Part shown: positions 37,606 to 48,724 of the stretch, in pieces
Layout of the letters: the number at the start of each line of letters is the position of its first letter
How positions within the stretch are numbered: the first letter of the stretch is position 1
DNA from: Helicobacter hepaticus ATCC 51449
GTDB taxonomy: Bacteria; Campylobacterota; Campylobacteria; Campylobacterales; Helicobacteraceae
Reading direction: 5' to 3'
NCBI RefSeq assembly: GCF_000007905.1
Contig: NC_004917.1
Span: 1 to 64,000, forward strand
Length of the DNA stretch: 64,000 nucleotides
Program-made: the position numbers and the translations under genes
The notes under the pieces: model-generated
Seen by the model: the letters and a program-made list of their open reading frames with translations, nothing else
Told to the model about the DNA's origin: nothing
Databases searched by the model: none

Positions 37606-39801
37606 CTAAGTTGATACTCTAATAAAAAAATGCGTTAGGGCATATCCAAAAAGCGCAAATATATATGATACCACGCTTGTAAAAATAAATAAATATGCAA
37701 TATATCGCTTCCCACCAGCTTCTTTGCCAAAGACAATGCTTGCTGCAAAACAAGGGTTATAAAACATAATGAATAAAATAAATGCAATCGCACTAGGCAG
37801 ACTAATATGCTCTTGAAGTACATCGCGCAAAGGTGTGGTGTTATTTTCATCTATATCATCACCAAGTGCATACAACACACCCATACTCGAAATGATTGTT
37901 TCCTTTGCTAAAAGTCCATTAAGAAGTGAAACAGAAAGTTTCCAATCAAAATCCATAGGTGCAAATATAGGCTGAATAAATTGCCCTATGCGTCCTAGAT
38001 AGCTTTGCTCTACTAAAGCTGCTTGGTAGTTATGATAAATCTCATCTATTTCATTTTGCAATGCGTCATTTTCTTGTGTAAGATTCATATTCTCTTTTAG
38101 AATCTGCACTGATTGTGTCATCTGCTCCTCTAAAACTGCATTTTTAGGAAACTGCGTCCCAACCCAAATAATCACAGAAGCAAGTAAAATAAAAGTCCCT
38201 GCTTTTTTGATATAGCTCACTGCTTTGTGCCATACACTAAAAGCTATAAGTCTTAAAGTGGGCAAACGATATTTAGGCATTTCCATCACAAAAGGTTCAT
38301 CATCACCTTTAAATGCGGTAAGCTTTAGAATCTTTGCCATACAAAGACCCACAAGTGCGCCAAAAATATAGATTCCATATAGCACATTTCCAGCTACTTG
38401 TGGAGCGAAAAAAGCTCCAATAAAAAGTGTATAAACAGGTAAACGCGCACCACAACTCATAAAATTAATAATAAAAAGTGTGAGCATTCTATCATTACGA
38501 TTTTTAAGCATTCGTGTGCTCATATATGCAGGGACAGAGCAACCAAAACCTGTTACAAGAGGTATAAAACTCTTGCCGTGTAAGCCAAATTTATGAAAGA
38601 ATCCATCAAGTAAAAATGCGACTCGTGCCATATATCCAGTGCTTTCTAAAAATACAATTCCACAAAAAAGTATTAAAATATGAGGCAAAAAACTTAATAC
38701 TGCTCCAACCCCTGCGATAATCCCTCCAGAGAGTAAAGAAGCAAGAAATTCATAGGGCAAATGCTCCTCTATCCACGCACCAATATCTGCTGCACCCTCC
38801 TCAATCCATACTTTAGGAAACTCTCCTACATAAAAAGTAATCTGAAACAAAAGCCACATCAAAAACAAAAATATAGGGATTCCAAGATATTTATTGAGCA
38901 AAAGCGCATCAATTTTTTGCGTTAGAGAATGCTTAAGAGGAGTGGAAATACGACTAGATTCCATACTTGCACCTTTTGCAAAGCTAAGGGCATCATTATT
39001 TAAAATATCGCGCACATTATTTTCACCACTTTGGGTATATAACCTTTGAATACACTTTTGTGTATATTCACTTAATTCTACCCAACACCCTTTATCGTGC
39101 AGAGCCTTACTTACAAAACTATCTTGTTTAAGAAGTTTAATCGCTATATCACGCAAACTTTGCAAACCTCTGTGCTTTTGATTTAATAATATCTGCACAT
39201 CATCATAATGCTTTTGGGCTAAAAATGTATTCATATTTGCAATTTCTTCTTCTAAAAAATCTGTATAAACACGCTTACTTGCTTTGGGAGCAAGAGTGGC
39301 AATATTGATGATTGTATCAAGTAAAAGCTGCACATTTTCTCCACGCAAAGCCGATACACTCACGCATTCTACGCCTAATATCTCTCCTAAAAGCGCATTA
39401 TCAATATTAATACCCTCTTTTTTTGCCTCATCACTCATATTTAATGCCAAACACATACGCGAATTAAGCTCTAGAAGCTGCGTAGTAAGGAATAAACAAC
39501 GTTCTAAATTTGTAGAATCAAGCACATTTAAAATCACATCATAATCTTCATTTTCTAAAAACTGCTTTGTTAAACGCTCCTCAAGCGAATAATCATTAAG
39601 CGAATAATCATTAAGCGAATAAATGCCGGGTAAGTCAATGATTCGTAGATTATAGCCTTTGTAAGTGAGTTGTGCTTCAGATTTTTCAATCGTTACGCCT
39701 GTAAAATTTCCTACTTTTAAATGAACACCACAAATTTTATTAATTAATGAACTTTTTCCAACATTTGGTTGCCCTACGCATACAATCGTAATTGGTTTCA
39801 T
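37606..39801 (-). CDS. feoB: Ferrous iron transporter FeoB
   Basis: 731 residues. The cytoplasmic G domain shows G1 GQPNVGKSS, the G3 motif DLPGIYS and G4 NMSD. About residues 300-731 form the membrane domain with Gate motifs around the conserved Cys (LVTGFGCSVPA, NFMSCGARLPVY). It imports Fe2+ across the inner membrane. A SLNDY pentapeptide is duplicated right after G3 because of a 15-bp tandem repeat in the DNA. No separate feoA is seen here. Confidence 0.95.
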   Translation of the reverse strand: MKPITIVCVGQPNVGKSSLINKICGVHLKVGNFTGVTIEKSEAQLTYKGYNLRIIDLPGIYSLNDYSLNDYSLEERLTKQFLENEDYDVILNVLDSTNLERCLFLTTQLLELNSRMCLALNMSDEAKKEGINIDNALLGEILGVECVSVSALRGENVQLLLDTIINIATLAPKASKRVYTDFLEEEIANMNTFLAQKHYDDVQILLNQKHRGLQSLRDIAIKLLKQDSFVSKALHDKGCWVELSEYTQKCIQRLYTQSGENNVRDILNNDALSFAKGASMESSRISTPLKHSLTQKIDALLLNKYLGIPIFLFLMWLLFQITFYVGEFPKVWIEEGAADIGAWIEEHLPYEFLASLLSGGIIAGVGAVLSFLPHILILFCGIVFLESTGYMARVAFLLDGFFHKFGLHGKSFIPLVTGFGCSVPAYMSTRMLKNRNDRMLTLFIINFMSCGARLPVYTLFIGAFFAPQVAGNVLYGIYIFGALVGLCMAKILKLTAFKGDDEPFVMEMPKYRLPTLRLIAFSVWHKAVSYIKKAGTFILLASVIIWVGTQFPKNAVLEEQMTQSVQILKENMNLTQENDALQNEIDEIYHNYQAALVEQSYLGRIGQFIQPIFAPMDFDWKLSVSLLNGLLAKETIISSMGVLYALGDDIDENNTTPLRDVLQEHISLPSAIAFILFIMFYNPCFAASIVFGKEAGGKRYIAYLFIFTSVVSYIFALFGYALTHFFIRVST
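39583..39622. repeat. 15-bp tandem repeat inside feoB
   Basis: Unit AAGCGAATAATCATT at 39583-39597 and 39598-39612, with a partial third copy (10 bases) to 39622. It is in frame and yields repeated YSLND units in the switch region of the G domain. Confidence 0.95.
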
Positions 39802-39828
39802 TATATATCCTACTCTTTAAATGGCATC

Positions 39829-39857
39829 ATTTTAGCTTAGTTTGAATCTGAAGTCAA
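39829..39857 (-). promoter_or_regulatory. Promoter of feoB
   Basis: On the minus strand TTGACT (39857-39852), 17 bases, TAAAAT (39834-39829), about 28 bases before the start codon. A run of AT-rich near-repeats just upstream (39857-39880) is a possible Fur site, but no clean Fur box could be drawn. Confidence 0.65.
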
Positions 39858-39884
39858 TAAAATTAATATTTATTCTTAGTTACT

Positions 39885-41126
39885 TTAAAATGCTAGTTTC
39901 ATACCGAGATTTACATTTGTCGTATGTGGATAATATCTTTGTGCTCCTCCGTGTGTATTAAACACATTTAAAAGCGCACTTAAATGCTCTGTAAAGCCAA
40001 AATCAACTAAAAGATTCACTTCATTTACCCTATCGTAAGGATTTTGCATACTCGTGTAGCTAATCCCCCTAAACTTCGTGCTACCATACACCACCGCAAA
40101 ACTCACTCTATCAATAGCAAACATCACTTTGCCATACCATAAACTCGCATCTACTCCTTCAAGCAAAGCTCTTCCACCCCACATAAAAAATGGGCTTATA
40201 CTATTACCAAGTGTATTAAGCGAACCCCAGCCAACATTTGCCCCACTCCCCACAAATCCACCACTTGCTTCAGCCATATCTTTTACACCCACATATACTT
40301 TAATATCAGTGTTATATCCATTGCCATTTTCACCATTAAACCTACCATAACTTTGTTCAAAACTTGTCGCAAAATGTCCGCTTAAGCCGATGTAGGATTG
40401 TGAACTTTCATATCGCGCACTCGCTTTTATCCCCGTTGCATAAAAAACCTCTGGATTGGCAATGCCATAAACCTTAAAGCTCACTGCATCACCAAGATGA
40501 TATTTTAAGCTCACTTGTGTAAGCCCTAATGCACTATGGGGATTTACATCATAGAATCCTGTCATTTTATTATATTGCACATACCCATTATTTTTTGCCC
40601 ATAACGCTTCAATAAGTGTATTTGGCAAGGAACGATTACGCACACTCACACCATCTATAAGCCTATCTGCCCATTCAGAATCTACAAATACACGCCCTAC
40701 TTTCACGCTTGTATCACCATCAAAATATTCTATGTAAGACTGCCCAAGCATTGTGCGGTCATTCATATAAAAATCTCTTGAAGCATCGCCATTTCCATAT
40801 CGTCCCGGATTATTTAAGAATGCATCACTACTCCATTGCGAATCTTTATCTTGCTCATATAATGTCCCAACTGCACGAAAGCTCACAGCAACGCGCAAAT
40901 ACTTCCAAAAAGCAGAATGGTAGGCTAAACCCACAGAACCTACCATATAGCCAGATTCATTTAAATCATTTTTAGCTTTATTTATAGAATCTGCACCATT
41001 TGTATAGCTTCCATAAAAAGTAATATCTCCACTTGAAATACCATTTTCTAGTGCCTCATCAATGCTATCATAAGCCCATATATTGCTATAAAATATTGCC
41101 ACTAAAAGCAGGTTTTTAAATTTCAT
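39885..41126 (-). CDS. Outer membrane porin (Opr/OprD-like)
   Basis: 413 residues with a signal peptide (about 1-18, cleaved near IWAYDS). The mature chain begins with DSIDEALENGISSGDITFYGSY, a pattern common to Helicobacter/Campylobacter Opr-type porins, then many amphipathic strands and a C-terminal NLGMKLAF ending in Phe. Transported substrate unknown. It lies 9 bp behind panC and 83 bp before feoB, which has its own promoter. Confidence 0.75.
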   Translation of the reverse strand: MKFKNLLLVAIFYSNIWAYDSIDEALENGISSGDITFYGSYTNGADSINKAKNDLNESGYMVGSVGLAYHSAFWKYLRVAVSFRAVGTLYEQDKDSQWSSDAFLNNPGRYGNGDASRDFYMNDRTMLGQSYIEYFDGDTSVKVGRVFVDSEWADRLIDGVSVRNRSLPNTLIEALWAKNNGYVQYNKMTGFYDVNPHSALGLTQVSLKYHLGDAVSFKVYGIANPEVFYATGIKASARYESSQSYIGLSGHFATSFEQSYGRFNGENGNGYNTDIKVYVGVKDMAEASGGFVGSGANVGWGSLNTLGNSISPFFMWGGRALLEGVDASLWYGKVMFAIDRVSFAVVYGSTKFRGISYTSMQNPYDRVNEVNLLVDFGFTEHLSALLNVFNTHGGAQRYYPHTTNVNLGMKLAF

Positions 41127-41135
41127 TTTCTCCCC

Positions 41136-41969
41136 CTAAATCCATAAATTATCAAGCAAACGGGTTTGTCCCACTTTTGCAGCAATTAAAAATATACTTT
41201 TATTCTCCACAATATGGGTAATAGGCTCAAGTTTATGATTACAAAATTGTGCATAAAAAAGTGTAATATCCTCACTTTGCAAAGATTGTAAAGCAATCTC
41301 CCTAAGTGTGGCAACTTCTCTCTCTCCTTGAAGAATCCGCTTTTTTACAAGCTCAATCGTGCGGGGGATACACAAAGCTTTTTGTCTCTCACTCGCACTT
41401 AAATAAATATTGCGCGAACTTAAAGCTAAACCATCGCTATCTCTTTGTATTGGACAAGGCACAATATGAATATCAAGAAATAAATCACGCACCATTTTTT
41501 GCAAAATAAGCACTTGTTGTGCGTCCTTTTGTCCAAAATACGCTCTATGAGGCTTAATCAAACAAAAAAGTTTAAGCACAATTTGTAAAACACCTGCAAA
41601 GTGTGTTGGACGATCAAATCCCTCTAAGATGTATCCCATTTTCTTTGGCGCAGAGAATCCTACCTCATCATCTTCATACATATCATCTATACTTGGGGCA
41701 AAAATTGCACTTACACCTACTCTCTCACAAAGTGCTATATCTGCCTCTAATGTGCGTGGATAAGCACCAAAATCCTCATTAGCTCCAAATTGTGTGGGAT
41801 TGACAAAAATAGAAACTATTGTGTAGTCATTCTCTGCCAACGAGGCTTTCATAAGGCTTAAATGCCCCTGATGAAGCGCACCCATTGTGGCTACAAAGCC
41901 TATTGTTTTATCATTTGCTATTCCTGCACGATAATGCCTCATCTCACAAATGCTCTGTATAACTCTCAC
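41136..41969 (-). CDS. panC: Pantothenate synthetase
   Basis: 277 residues. It joins pantoate and beta-alanine with ATP for coenzyme A synthesis. [15 protein letters not shown] (HxGH nucleotide motif), [17 protein letters not shown] and SSRNIYLS are all present. Part of the carbonic anhydrase-kdsA-ribH-nusB-pyrF-panC gene run. Confidence 0.96.
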
Positions 41970-42005
41970 TTTTGCTCCATTGATTATTTTTTGCTTTACT
42001 ATCTT

Positions 42006-42707
42006 TTATCTTTGAAAAGCCAAGATTCTCTCCACTACGCTAAGTGGATTTTCGTCTTTATAAATTGGACGCCCAATAACGACAAAATCACTCATTGCTT
42101 CTCTCGCTTCTTGCAAGTTTGCCACTCGCTTTTGGTCATTCGCACTCTCGCCAAAAGGACGAATGCCAGGTGTAATAGTTAAAAATGTGCTACAAGTTGC
42201 CTTTTTTATTGCTAAACTCTCCTGCACTGAACACACTACCCCATCAATCCCTGCCTGAAATGCTAAAGAAGCAAGTTTGAGTGTGTGGGAAAAAAGTGAA
42301 GCATTGTAAATCTCCATAAAACTCTCATTATCAAAGCTTGTGAGCGCACTTACACCTACGATTAAGGGCATATTACTTTGATTTTCTTTAAGCTTTGCAA
42401 TAGTCCTCATTGCTTCAAATCCACAGCTTGTATGAATGGTAAGCATATCAATGCCAATTTTTTGCATCTCTATAATCGTCTCAAGCATTGTATTTGGAAT
42501 ATCATAAAGTTTTAAATCAAGGAAGATTCTATAATCGCCGTATTTTTTAAGCTTTTCTATACCTTTTATGCCATCACGCACAAAGCTTCTTAAACCAACT
42601 TTAAGCCATATATCGTGTTTTTGACATTGAGAAAGAGAATCTAATGCTTGAAGCAACATAAGATTATCTTGCAAATGTGGATTATCAAGAGCAATACACA
42701 ATTTCAT
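42006..42707 (-). CDS. pyrF: Orotidine 5'-phosphate decarboxylase
   Basis: 233 residues. Last step of UMP synthesis. LCIALD at the start, the catalytic FLDLKLYDIPNT (D-x-K-x-x-D) near residue 62, and C-terminal TPGIRPFG and VIGRPI phosphate-binding motifs. Its start is adjacent to the nusB stop. Confidence 0.96.
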   Translation of the reverse strand: MKLCIALDNPHLQDNLMLLQALDSLSQCQKHDIWLKVGLRSFVRDGIKGIEKLKKYGDYRIFLDLKLYDIPNTMLETIIEMQKIGIDMLTIHTSCGFEAMRTIAKLKENQSNMPLIVGVSALTSFDNESFMEIYNASLFSHTLKLASLAFQAGIDGVVCSVQESLAIKKATCSTFLTITPGIRPFGESANDQKRVANLQEAREAMSDFVVIGRPIYKDENPLSVVERILAFQR

Positions 42708-43181
42708 TTAAGATTCCTTGCCTAAGGCGTCATTTATAATATCTTGTGTTTTGCTGCAATCTTCACTTTTTTTATTTTTTGTATGTGCCTTACTGAGCGC
42801 ATCAAGCACACCATTAATAAAACGTGGTGCATTATCTTCGCCACCATACATTTTCCCAAGCTCCACTGCTTCATTGATTATTACAGGTGTATCCGTTTCT
42901 GTATAAAGAATTTCAAAAGCTCCAAGTCTTAGCATCGCGCGCTCCATTCCACCAAGTCGTGAAAATTCCCATTCCTTTAAATAGGGAGCAATGCACAAAT
43001 CAATCTGAGAAAGATGCTCTATCACACCCTGCAAAAGTGAAAAAGCAAAATCTTGCTGCTTATTTTTAATCTTTTTTTCCTCAAGCATACTCCGCGCAAT
43101 TTCAATGATACTTTCATTTCCTAAATCATAGGCATAAAGCATACCAATAACTGCCTCTCGTGCCTGTGTGCGTGTTGCCAT
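42708..43181 (-). CDS. nusB: Transcription antitermination factor NusB
   Basis: 157 residues, all-helical. ATRTQAREAVIGMLYAYDLG at the start and the C-terminal VIINEAVELGKMYGGEDNAPRFINGVLDAL are diagnostic. It acts in rRNA antitermination with NusE. The C-terminal tail is slightly longer and Lys/Asp-rich. The ribH-nusB order is widely conserved. Confidence 0.95.
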   Translation of the reverse strand: MATRTQAREAVIGMLYAYDLGNESIIEIARSMLEEKKIKNKQQDFAFSLLQGVIEHLSQIDLCIAPYLKEWEFSRLGGMERAMLRLGAFEILYTETDTPVIINEAVELGKMYGGEDNAPRFINGVLDALSKAHTKNKKSEDCSKTQDIINDALGKES

Positions 43182-43191
43182 AAATTACTCT

Positions 43192-43662
43192 TTAAGCTCC
43201 AATTTTACGATAGAGATTGATAAGCTCAATGAGACTAGCCATTGCTTCAAAGCCCTTATTTCCAACCTTTGTTCCAGCACGTTCAATAGCTTGTTCAATA
43301 CTATCAGTTGTAAGAACACCAAAAGTTACAGGTGCGCCATATTTAAGCGTAACATTCGCTATGCCTTTAGTCGCCTCTGCAGAAACATAATCAAAATGTG
43401 GTGTAGAGCCTCGTATCACTGCACCCAAACAACAAATACCATCATACTCGCCTTGTGAGAGAATCTTTTGTAATGCAAATGGAATCTCATACGCACCAGG
43501 AACAAGCACCAAATCAAGCAAATCATCGCGTCCGCCGTGTCGCACAAAACAATCTTTAGCGCCTTCTACCAATCTATCTGTAATCAAATGATTAAAGCGA
43601 GAACTAATAATTGCAATTCTCTCATCACCTATAAGCTGTAATTTACCCTCAATAATGTTCAT
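43192..43662 (-). CDS. ribH: 6,7-dimethyl-8-ribityllumazine synthase
   Basis: 156 residues. The penultimate step of riboflavin synthesis. [40 protein letters not shown] (with catalytic His) and [17 protein letters not shown] are visible. It lies between kdsA (29 bp) and nusB (10 bp). Confidence 0.96.
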   Translation of the reverse strand: MNIIEGKLQLIGDERIAIISSRFNHLITDRLVEGAKDCFVRHGGRDDLLDLVLVPGAYEIPFALQKILSQGEYDGICCLGAVIRGSTPHFDYVSAEATKGIANVTLKYGAPVTFGVLTTDSIEQAIERAGTKVGNKGFEAMASLIELINLYRKIGA

Positions 43663-43691
43663 TATTCACTCCTCTTGACTGATTTTAGAAT

Positions 43692-44504
43692 CTATTTGCC
43701 ATTTTTATGTTGTGTAAGATTTTCAATATCATACAACTGCTCTATAAGTGGAATAAGTGCATTTGTTTGCACCATATTTGGTCCATCACTTAAAGCTTCT
43801 TTTGGATTTAGATGTGTTTCCATAAAAAATCCATCTACACCTACTGCAGCCGCAGCTCTAGCGAGATAAGGCACAAATGAGCTGTCTCCTCCACTTTTAC
43901 CTCCTGCTGCACCGGGCATTTGCACACTATGCGTAGCATCAAAAATCACAGGTGCAAAAGAGCGCATTATCACCAAAGAGCGCATATCAACGACAAGATT
44001 CCCATAACCAAAAGTGCTCCCACGCTCTGTAAGCCATATACCATATTTTTGCGACTGCTCATAGGTAGCTTGCGTGCCTCCACGCGTTTTAATTGCCTTT
44101 AATACGCTATGTTGCATATCGGAAGGATTCATAAATTGCCCTTTTTTGATATTCACAATGCGTTCAGTTTTTGCTACCTCAACTATTAAATCTGTTTGAC
44201 GACACAAAAATGCAGGGATTTGTATCACATCTGCTACTTTTGCAATATGCTTTGCTTGATAGCTTTCGTGTATATCAGTAATAATTTTATATCCAAATTG
44301 TTTTTTAATTTCAGAAAGTAATTCAAGTCCTTTTTCTAACCCAGGTCCGCGATAGCTCTCTAAACTCGTGCGATTCGCCTTATCAAAACTTGCCTTAAAA
44401 TAAAAATCAATATGTGCCTTTTCACTCAAAGGCTTTAATGCCTGCGCTACTGCACTTAGTGCTTCATAACTTTCAATTACGCAAGGTCCGCTCATTAAAA
44501 TCAT
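43692..44504 (-). CDS. kdsA: 3-deoxy-D-manno-octulosonate 8-phosphate synthase
   Basis: 270 residues. It makes KDO-8-phosphate for lipopolysaccharide core. [19 protein letters not shown], the KKGQFMNP segment and the C-terminal [18 protein letters not shown] match KdsA. A CR motif (FLCRQTDL) is also present. 10 bp after the carbonic anhydrase gene. Confidence 0.96.
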   Translation of the reverse strand: MILMSGPCVIESYEALSAVAQALKPLSEKAHIDFYFKASFDKANRTSLESYRGPGLEKGLELLSEIKKQFGYKIITDIHESYQAKHIAKVADVIQIPAFLCRQTDLIVEVAKTERIVNIKKGQFMNPSDMQHSVLKAIKTRGGTQATYEQSQKYGIWLTERGSTFGYGNLVVDMRSLVIMRSFAPVIFDATHSVQMPGAAGGKSGGDSSFVPYLARAAAAVGVDGFFMETHLNPKEALSDGPNMVQTNALIPLIEQLYDIENLTQHKNGK

Positions 44505-44514
44505 TTTCTCTCCT

Positions 44515-45162
44515 TTATGATTTAATTTTATTAATTGGCTTAAATTCGCGTTGTATCATATTATAATTAAGAATCTCTCCTGTTTCAATAATATAATACC
44601 ACCCATAAATATTAAGCTCTCCTCTATCAAAACGCTCTTCCACAAAAGGATAAGTCATTAGATTCTCAAGCTGATGTTCAATATTAACCTGCTCCATAAG
44701 CCACCTACGCTTTGCCTTTGAGCCGGGTTTAAGTGCATCAACTTTTTGTTTAACCGGCTCTAAAAGTTCAATCCATTTTTTGACATAAGGCGCTTTTTCT
44801 AGCTCCTCTGGTGGTTCATAAATAGCAGAACACGCACCACAATCACTATGCCCACAAATAATAACATTTTTAATGCCCAAAATACTCAGCGCATATTCAA
44901 TACCCGAAGTCGTTGCTAAATATCCTCCACGTATGCCTTTATCGCTTCCAAGATAGGGTGGGACAATATTTCCCATATTGCGTATGACAAACAAATCTCC
45001 AGGTAAAGAATTTGTGATAAGATTTGGCACAACACGAGAATCTGTGCAAGTAATAAGCAATGTATGAGGCTCTTGTCTTTTTTTAAGACTTTCATAAAGC
45101 TCTTTATGCTCATTAAAGTCTTCCTCACGAAACTTGATTGCCCCTTCAAATAACTCTTTCAT
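44515..45162 (-). CDS. Beta-class carbonic anhydrase
   Basis: 215 residues, no signal peptide, so cytoplasmic. Zinc ligands and the catalytic dyad appear in CTDSRVVPN (Cys, Asp-Arg, near residue 40) and HSDCGAC (His and Cys, near 100). It interconverts CO2 and bicarbonate, which matters for capnophilic growth and pH control. First gene of a long minus-strand run. Confidence 0.93.
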   Translation of the reverse strand: MKELFEGAIKFREEDFNEHKELYESLKKRQEPHTLLITCTDSRVVPNLITNSLPGDLFVIRNMGNIVPPYLGSDKGIRGGYLATTSGIEYALSILGIKNVIICGHSDCGACSAIYEPPEELEKAPYVKKWIELLEPVKQKVDALKPGSKAKRRWLMEQVNIEHQLENLMTYPFVEERFDRGELNIYGWYYIIETGEILNYNMIQREFKPINKIKS

Positions 45163-45309
45163 ACCTCTTTTTCCCCTTGTGTTTAATCTATGTCTTATAC
45201 TTTCACTTCTATAGATTCTAAATTAATTAAAAAAGTATGGCATTATATCAAACTAAAATAATGACGAGATATTTATAAAATAAATTTATTGACTTAATGG
45301 AGTAAAAGT

Positions 45310-45990
45310 TTGGGAGCGCTACTTGGAAATATTATCAATAGTATTGTAGAAATTGTAGGTAATTTAGGCTATATAGGGATTTTTATAATGATGTTTTTAG
45401 AATCAAGTTTTTTTCCCTTCCCCTCTGAAGTAGTAATGATACCCGCTGGATATTTAGTTTTTAAAGGTGAAATGAATGCTATTATTGCTGTGATTTGTGG
45501 CATTGCTGGTTCTCTTGCAGGTGCGTTATTTAATTATTACATTGCACTCAAATTTGGAAGAGATTTTCTTATCCGCTATGGAAAATATGTATTTTTTACA
45601 GAATCTACAATGCAAAAAATGGAGGCTTTTTTTATTAAACACGGACCAATGAGCACATTTGTAGGAAGACTTATTACAATTATAAGACAATACATCTCTC
45701 TTCCTGCAGGACTTGCAAGAATGAATCTTGTAAAATTTTGTCTTTATACATCTCTTGGTGCTGGGATTTGGGTTATTATCCTCACACTCATTGGATATTA
45801 TGCAGGTGTATGGTTTGGCACAGATATGAGTGTAGATTCTATAATCCACGCTTTTACTTCCACTACTCCAACCACGCAAGAAATAGAGCTTAAAAATATA
45901 GTCAAACAAGCAGGATTATATACACTCGGCTTTGTAATACTATGTTTAGTAGGCTATATATGTTATTGGCGTATTCAAAAACAAGCATAA
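45310..45990 (+). CDS. DedA-family membrane protein
   Basis: 226 residues with TTG start after GGAG. The DedA/VTT fold is visible: [39 protein letters not shown], the conserved [22 protein letters not shown] segment, then helices to the end. DedA proteins are linked to undecaprenyl-phosphate or phospholipid translocation and membrane homeostasis. Divergent from the carbonic anhydrase gene. Confidence 0.88.
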   Translation: MGALLGNIINSIVEIVGNLGYIGIFIMMFLESSFFPFPSEVVMIPAGYLVFKGEMNAIIAVICGIAGSLAGALFNYYIALKFGRDFLIRYGKYVFFTESTMQKMEAFFIKHGPMSTFVGRLITIIRQYISLPAGLARMNLVKFCLYTSLGAGIWVIILTLIGYYAGVWFGTDMSVDSIIHAFTSTTPTTQEIELKNIVKQAGLYTLGFVILCLVGYICYWRIQKQA

Positions 45991-46020
45991 TCAAGAGAGC
46001 ATCAATGCAGTGCAATAAAT

Positions 46021-46497
46021 TTAAAAATGGAATTTCTTAATGCCTAAGAAAAAAAGACTGATTTTTTGCATAAAAGTGAGTTTGTTTTGAGAATATTTAA
46101 GCAAGAGGCGAAGAATATTTTTTCGCCTAAAAAGACACGCGCAAGTAATGGGTGTTAGCCCCATACCATTATTTTCATTAGGATTTGCCCCAAAGGCAAG
46201 AAGCAATCGCGCCATTTCATCATAACCTTTAAAACATACACCTGCAAGAGGCGTTTGATTCTTATCATTTTTCTTATCAACCAAAGCGCCTCTTTCAAGG
46301 AGTATTCTTGCTGCTTCAAGGTTATTATGATATGCGGCTAACATAAGGAGCGTATTGCCTTGATGATTAGCAAGATTCACATTCAATCCCGCATTAAGCA
46401 TTATCTCTAAAGAATCTACATCATTATTTCTTGCACATTCAAAAGCATATTGACATAGCTCTTCAAGTTTATGCTCTTCCTCTGGCGTAAATTTCAC
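46021..46497 (-). CDS. Ankyrin-repeat partner of catalase
   Basis: 158 residues with about three ankyrin repeats (about 35-135: HQGNTLLMLAAYHNNLEAARILLERGALVD..., GFTP-like turns). It starts with GTG directly after the katA stop with no gap, so it must be translated in coupling. The same pair occurs in Campylobacter, where the ankyrin protein (Cj1386) is needed for full catalase activity through heme supply. That function is inferred here from gene order and domain. Confidence 0.82.
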   Translation of the reverse strand: MKFTPEEEHKLEELCQYAFECARNNDVDSLEIMLNAGLNVNLANHQGNTLLMLAAYHNNLEAARILLERGALVDKKNDKNQTPLAGVCFKGYDEMARLLLAFGANPNENNGMGLTPITCACLFRRKNILRLLLKYSQNKLTFMQKISLFFLGIKKFHF

Positions 46498-47934
46498 TTA
46501 TAACCCCAAAAGCTCTGCCACTCTCTTGCCATACGCTTTATCTGCTTTTTTAAAGTGCTCAAGCTGACGTTTTTTAATTTCATCTGGCACACCTTCCATT
46601 GATTCTTTAATATTTTGACATAATGCTTCTTTTTGCTCTGCAGTCATCAAGCGATACAAATCTCCTGCTTGCACAAAATAATCATCTTCATATTCGCGAT
46701 GGTCATATTTATACATTACATCACCCTCTTGCACAAAAAGTGGTGGTTCAAGTGCGTTTTTATCTTCAACATAATCATTAAAATAACTTGGCTCATAATT
46801 GCGTCTATCGCCAAACTGACCTTGCTGCATAAAACCATCACGATGCGTATTATTCACAGGCACAATAGGTGCATTTACAGGAAGTTGAGTGTGATTAATG
46901 CCTAAGCGGTATCTTTGTGTATCTCCATAACTAAAAAGCCGCCCTTGCAATACTTTATCGGGGCTATATCCTACTCCGGGCACGATATTTGCAGGATTAA
47001 AAGCTGCTTGTTCTACTTCTGCAAAATAATTCTCTGGATTCTTATTGAGTTCTAAAATCCCCACTTCAATAAGCGGATAATCTTTATGACTCCATACTTT
47101 TGTTAAATCAAAAGGATTAAAACGATAGTTTTCCGCCTCTTTTTCGCTCATTACTTGGATACAGAATCGCCATTTAGGGAAATTACCCTTTTCAATATTT
47201 TCAAACAAATCTTTTTGATGAGATTCTCTATCTTTGGCGATAACTGCCTCTGATTCTTTATTAGTAAGGTTATGAATACCTTGCAAACAAACAAAATGGA
47301 ATTTCACCCAAAAGCGCTCGTTTTTGGCATTGATAAAGCTATATGTGTGGCTACCAAATCCGTGCATTTCTCGGTAACTTCGTGGAATACCCCTATCGCT
47401 CATTAAAATCGTTACTTGATGTAAGGATTCTGGGTGCAAACTCCAAAAATCCCACATTGCCGTAGGGCTTTTCATATTTGTTTTGGGGTCTCGTTTTTGT
47501 GTATGAATAAAATCAGGGAATTTAATCGCATCTTTAATAAAAAACACAGGTGTGTTATTACCTACAATATCCCAATTTCCTTCATTTGTATAAAGCTTGA
47601 GTGCAAAACCACGCACATCACGCTCTGCATCTGCTGCTCCTCGCTCACCTGCCACCACAGAAAAACGCAAAAATGCTTTTGTTTTTTTGCCCACTTTGTT
47701 AAAAAGTTCTGCTTTTGTGTATTGAGTAATATCATTTGTAATTGTTAATTCACCATATGCTGCACTTCCTTTAGCGTGCACCACTCTCTCTGGGATTCTC
47801 TCTCTATCAAAATGTGCAAGTTTTTCTAAAAGCCAAGTATCTTGTAAAAGTGTAGGTCCCTTTTTGCCTGCTGTAATTGAGTTTTGATTATCACCTAATG
47901 GTGTGCCTGTTGCTGTCGTAAATTTCTTTGACAT
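46498..47934 (-). CDS. katA: Heme catalase
   Basis: 478 residues, small-subunit monofunctional catalase. The catalytic His region ([16 protein letters not shown]), the Asn region (FIHTQKRDP) and the proximal heme ligand motif [14 protein letters not shown] (Tyr near residue 338) are visible. No signal peptide, so cytoplasmic. It degrades H2O2. A 12-bp palindrome upstream is a candidate PerR/Fur site. Confidence 0.96.
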   Translation of the reverse strand: MSKKFTTATGTPLGDNQNSITAGKKGPTLLQDTWLLEKLAHFDRERIPERVVHAKGSAAYGELTITNDITQYTKAELFNKVGKKTKAFLRFSVVAGERGAADAERDVRGFALKLYTNEGNWDIVGNNTPVFFIKDAIKFPDFIHTQKRDPKTNMKSPTAMWDFWSLHPESLHQVTILMSDRGIPRSYREMHGFGSHTYSFINAKNERFWVKFHFVCLQGIHNLTNKESEAVIAKDRESHQKDLFENIEKGNFPKWRFCIQVMSEKEAENYRFNPFDLTKVWSHKDYPLIEVGILELNKNPENYFAEVEQAAFNPANIVPGVGYSPDKVLQGRLFSYGDTQRYRLGINHTQLPVNAPIVPVNNTHRDGFMQQGQFGDRRNYEPSYFNDYVEDKNALEPPLFVQEGDVMYKYDHREYEDDYFVQAGDLYRLMTAEQKEALCQNIKESMEGVPDEIKKRQLEHFKKADKAYGKRVAELLGL

Positions 47935-47996
47935 CGTATCTCCTTATATATAAAATTTGTATTGAGTAATGAGATTAGCTAAAAATAATTAATAGA

Positions 47997-48008
47997 TAAT
48001 AATTATTA
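47997..48008. promoter_or_regulatory. Candidate PerR/Fur operator between katA and ribA
   Basis: TAATAATTATTA is a perfect 12-bp palindrome, 62 bases upstream of the katA start, in a spacer of 169 bp that is otherwise AT-rich repeats. Its form resembles Fur-family boxes of Campylobacterota. The AT bias of the region raises the chance of coincidence. Confidence 0.45.
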
Positions 48009-48103
48009 ATTAATAAAAATTAATAAAATAAATTAAGATTTAACAAATTATTTTACAATGTGCTTCACAAAAACTCTCTGCTATATTATCAAAAGGAAAG
48101 ATA

Positions 48104-48688
48104 ATGAAATATGAAATATCAGAACAAGCCAAACTTCCTACGCGTTTTGGTAACTTTTTTACTAAAAGTTTTCGTGAATATGGGAAAAATAACACTCTTT
48201 TTGAACATCTTGTAGTTTTTACACATACACTTGGAGAAACTCCTCTTGTAAGGATTCACTCTGAATGTCTCACAGGCGATGTTTTTGGTTCAAAAAAATG
48301 TGATTGTGGTAATGAACTTGCCTTAGCAATGGAACAAATTGCGCACAATACCGAAGGTGGAATGCTTATTTATTTGCGTCAAGAAGGACGTGGTATTGGA
48401 TTATTTAATAAAATTAATGCTTATGCCCTGCAAGATAAAGGCTATGACACAGTGGAGGCAAATCAACAACTCGGATTTGCAGGTGATATGCGTAGTTACG
48501 AAATTGTGGGAGAAATTTTTAAACATTTTCATATTACACACATCAATCTTCTTACAAATAATCCGCGTAAAATAGACGCATTAGCACCTTATGCAAAAGT
48601 TGTGCGTCATAGCATTATCACGCCAAGCAATCCCCATAATCAAGCATATTTGGAAGTCAAAAAACAAAAGCTTGGGCACTTGCTCTAA
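48104..48688 (+). CDS. ribA: GTP cyclohydrolase II
   Basis: 194 residues, a stand-alone GTP cyclohydrolase II (not fused to RibB). It opens riboflavin synthesis. The zinc site ([19 protein letters not shown]), the catalytic [11 protein letters not shown] and the ending [11 protein letters not shown] are present. It precedes the molybdenum-cofactor genes by 36 bp. Confidence 0.95.
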   Translation: MKYEISEQAKLPTRFGNFFTKSFREYGKNNTLFEHLVVFTHTLGETPLVRIHSECLTGDVFGSKKCDCGNELALAMEQIAHNTEGGMLIYLRQEGRGIGLFNKINAYALQDKGYDTVEANQQLGFAGDMRSYEIVGEIFKHFHITHINLLTNNPRKIDALAPYAKVVRHSIITPSNPHNQAYLEVKKQKLGHLL

Positions 48689-48724
48689 TGCGTAGGGCAA
48701 GGATTGAAATTTAAAAGGAGAAAT

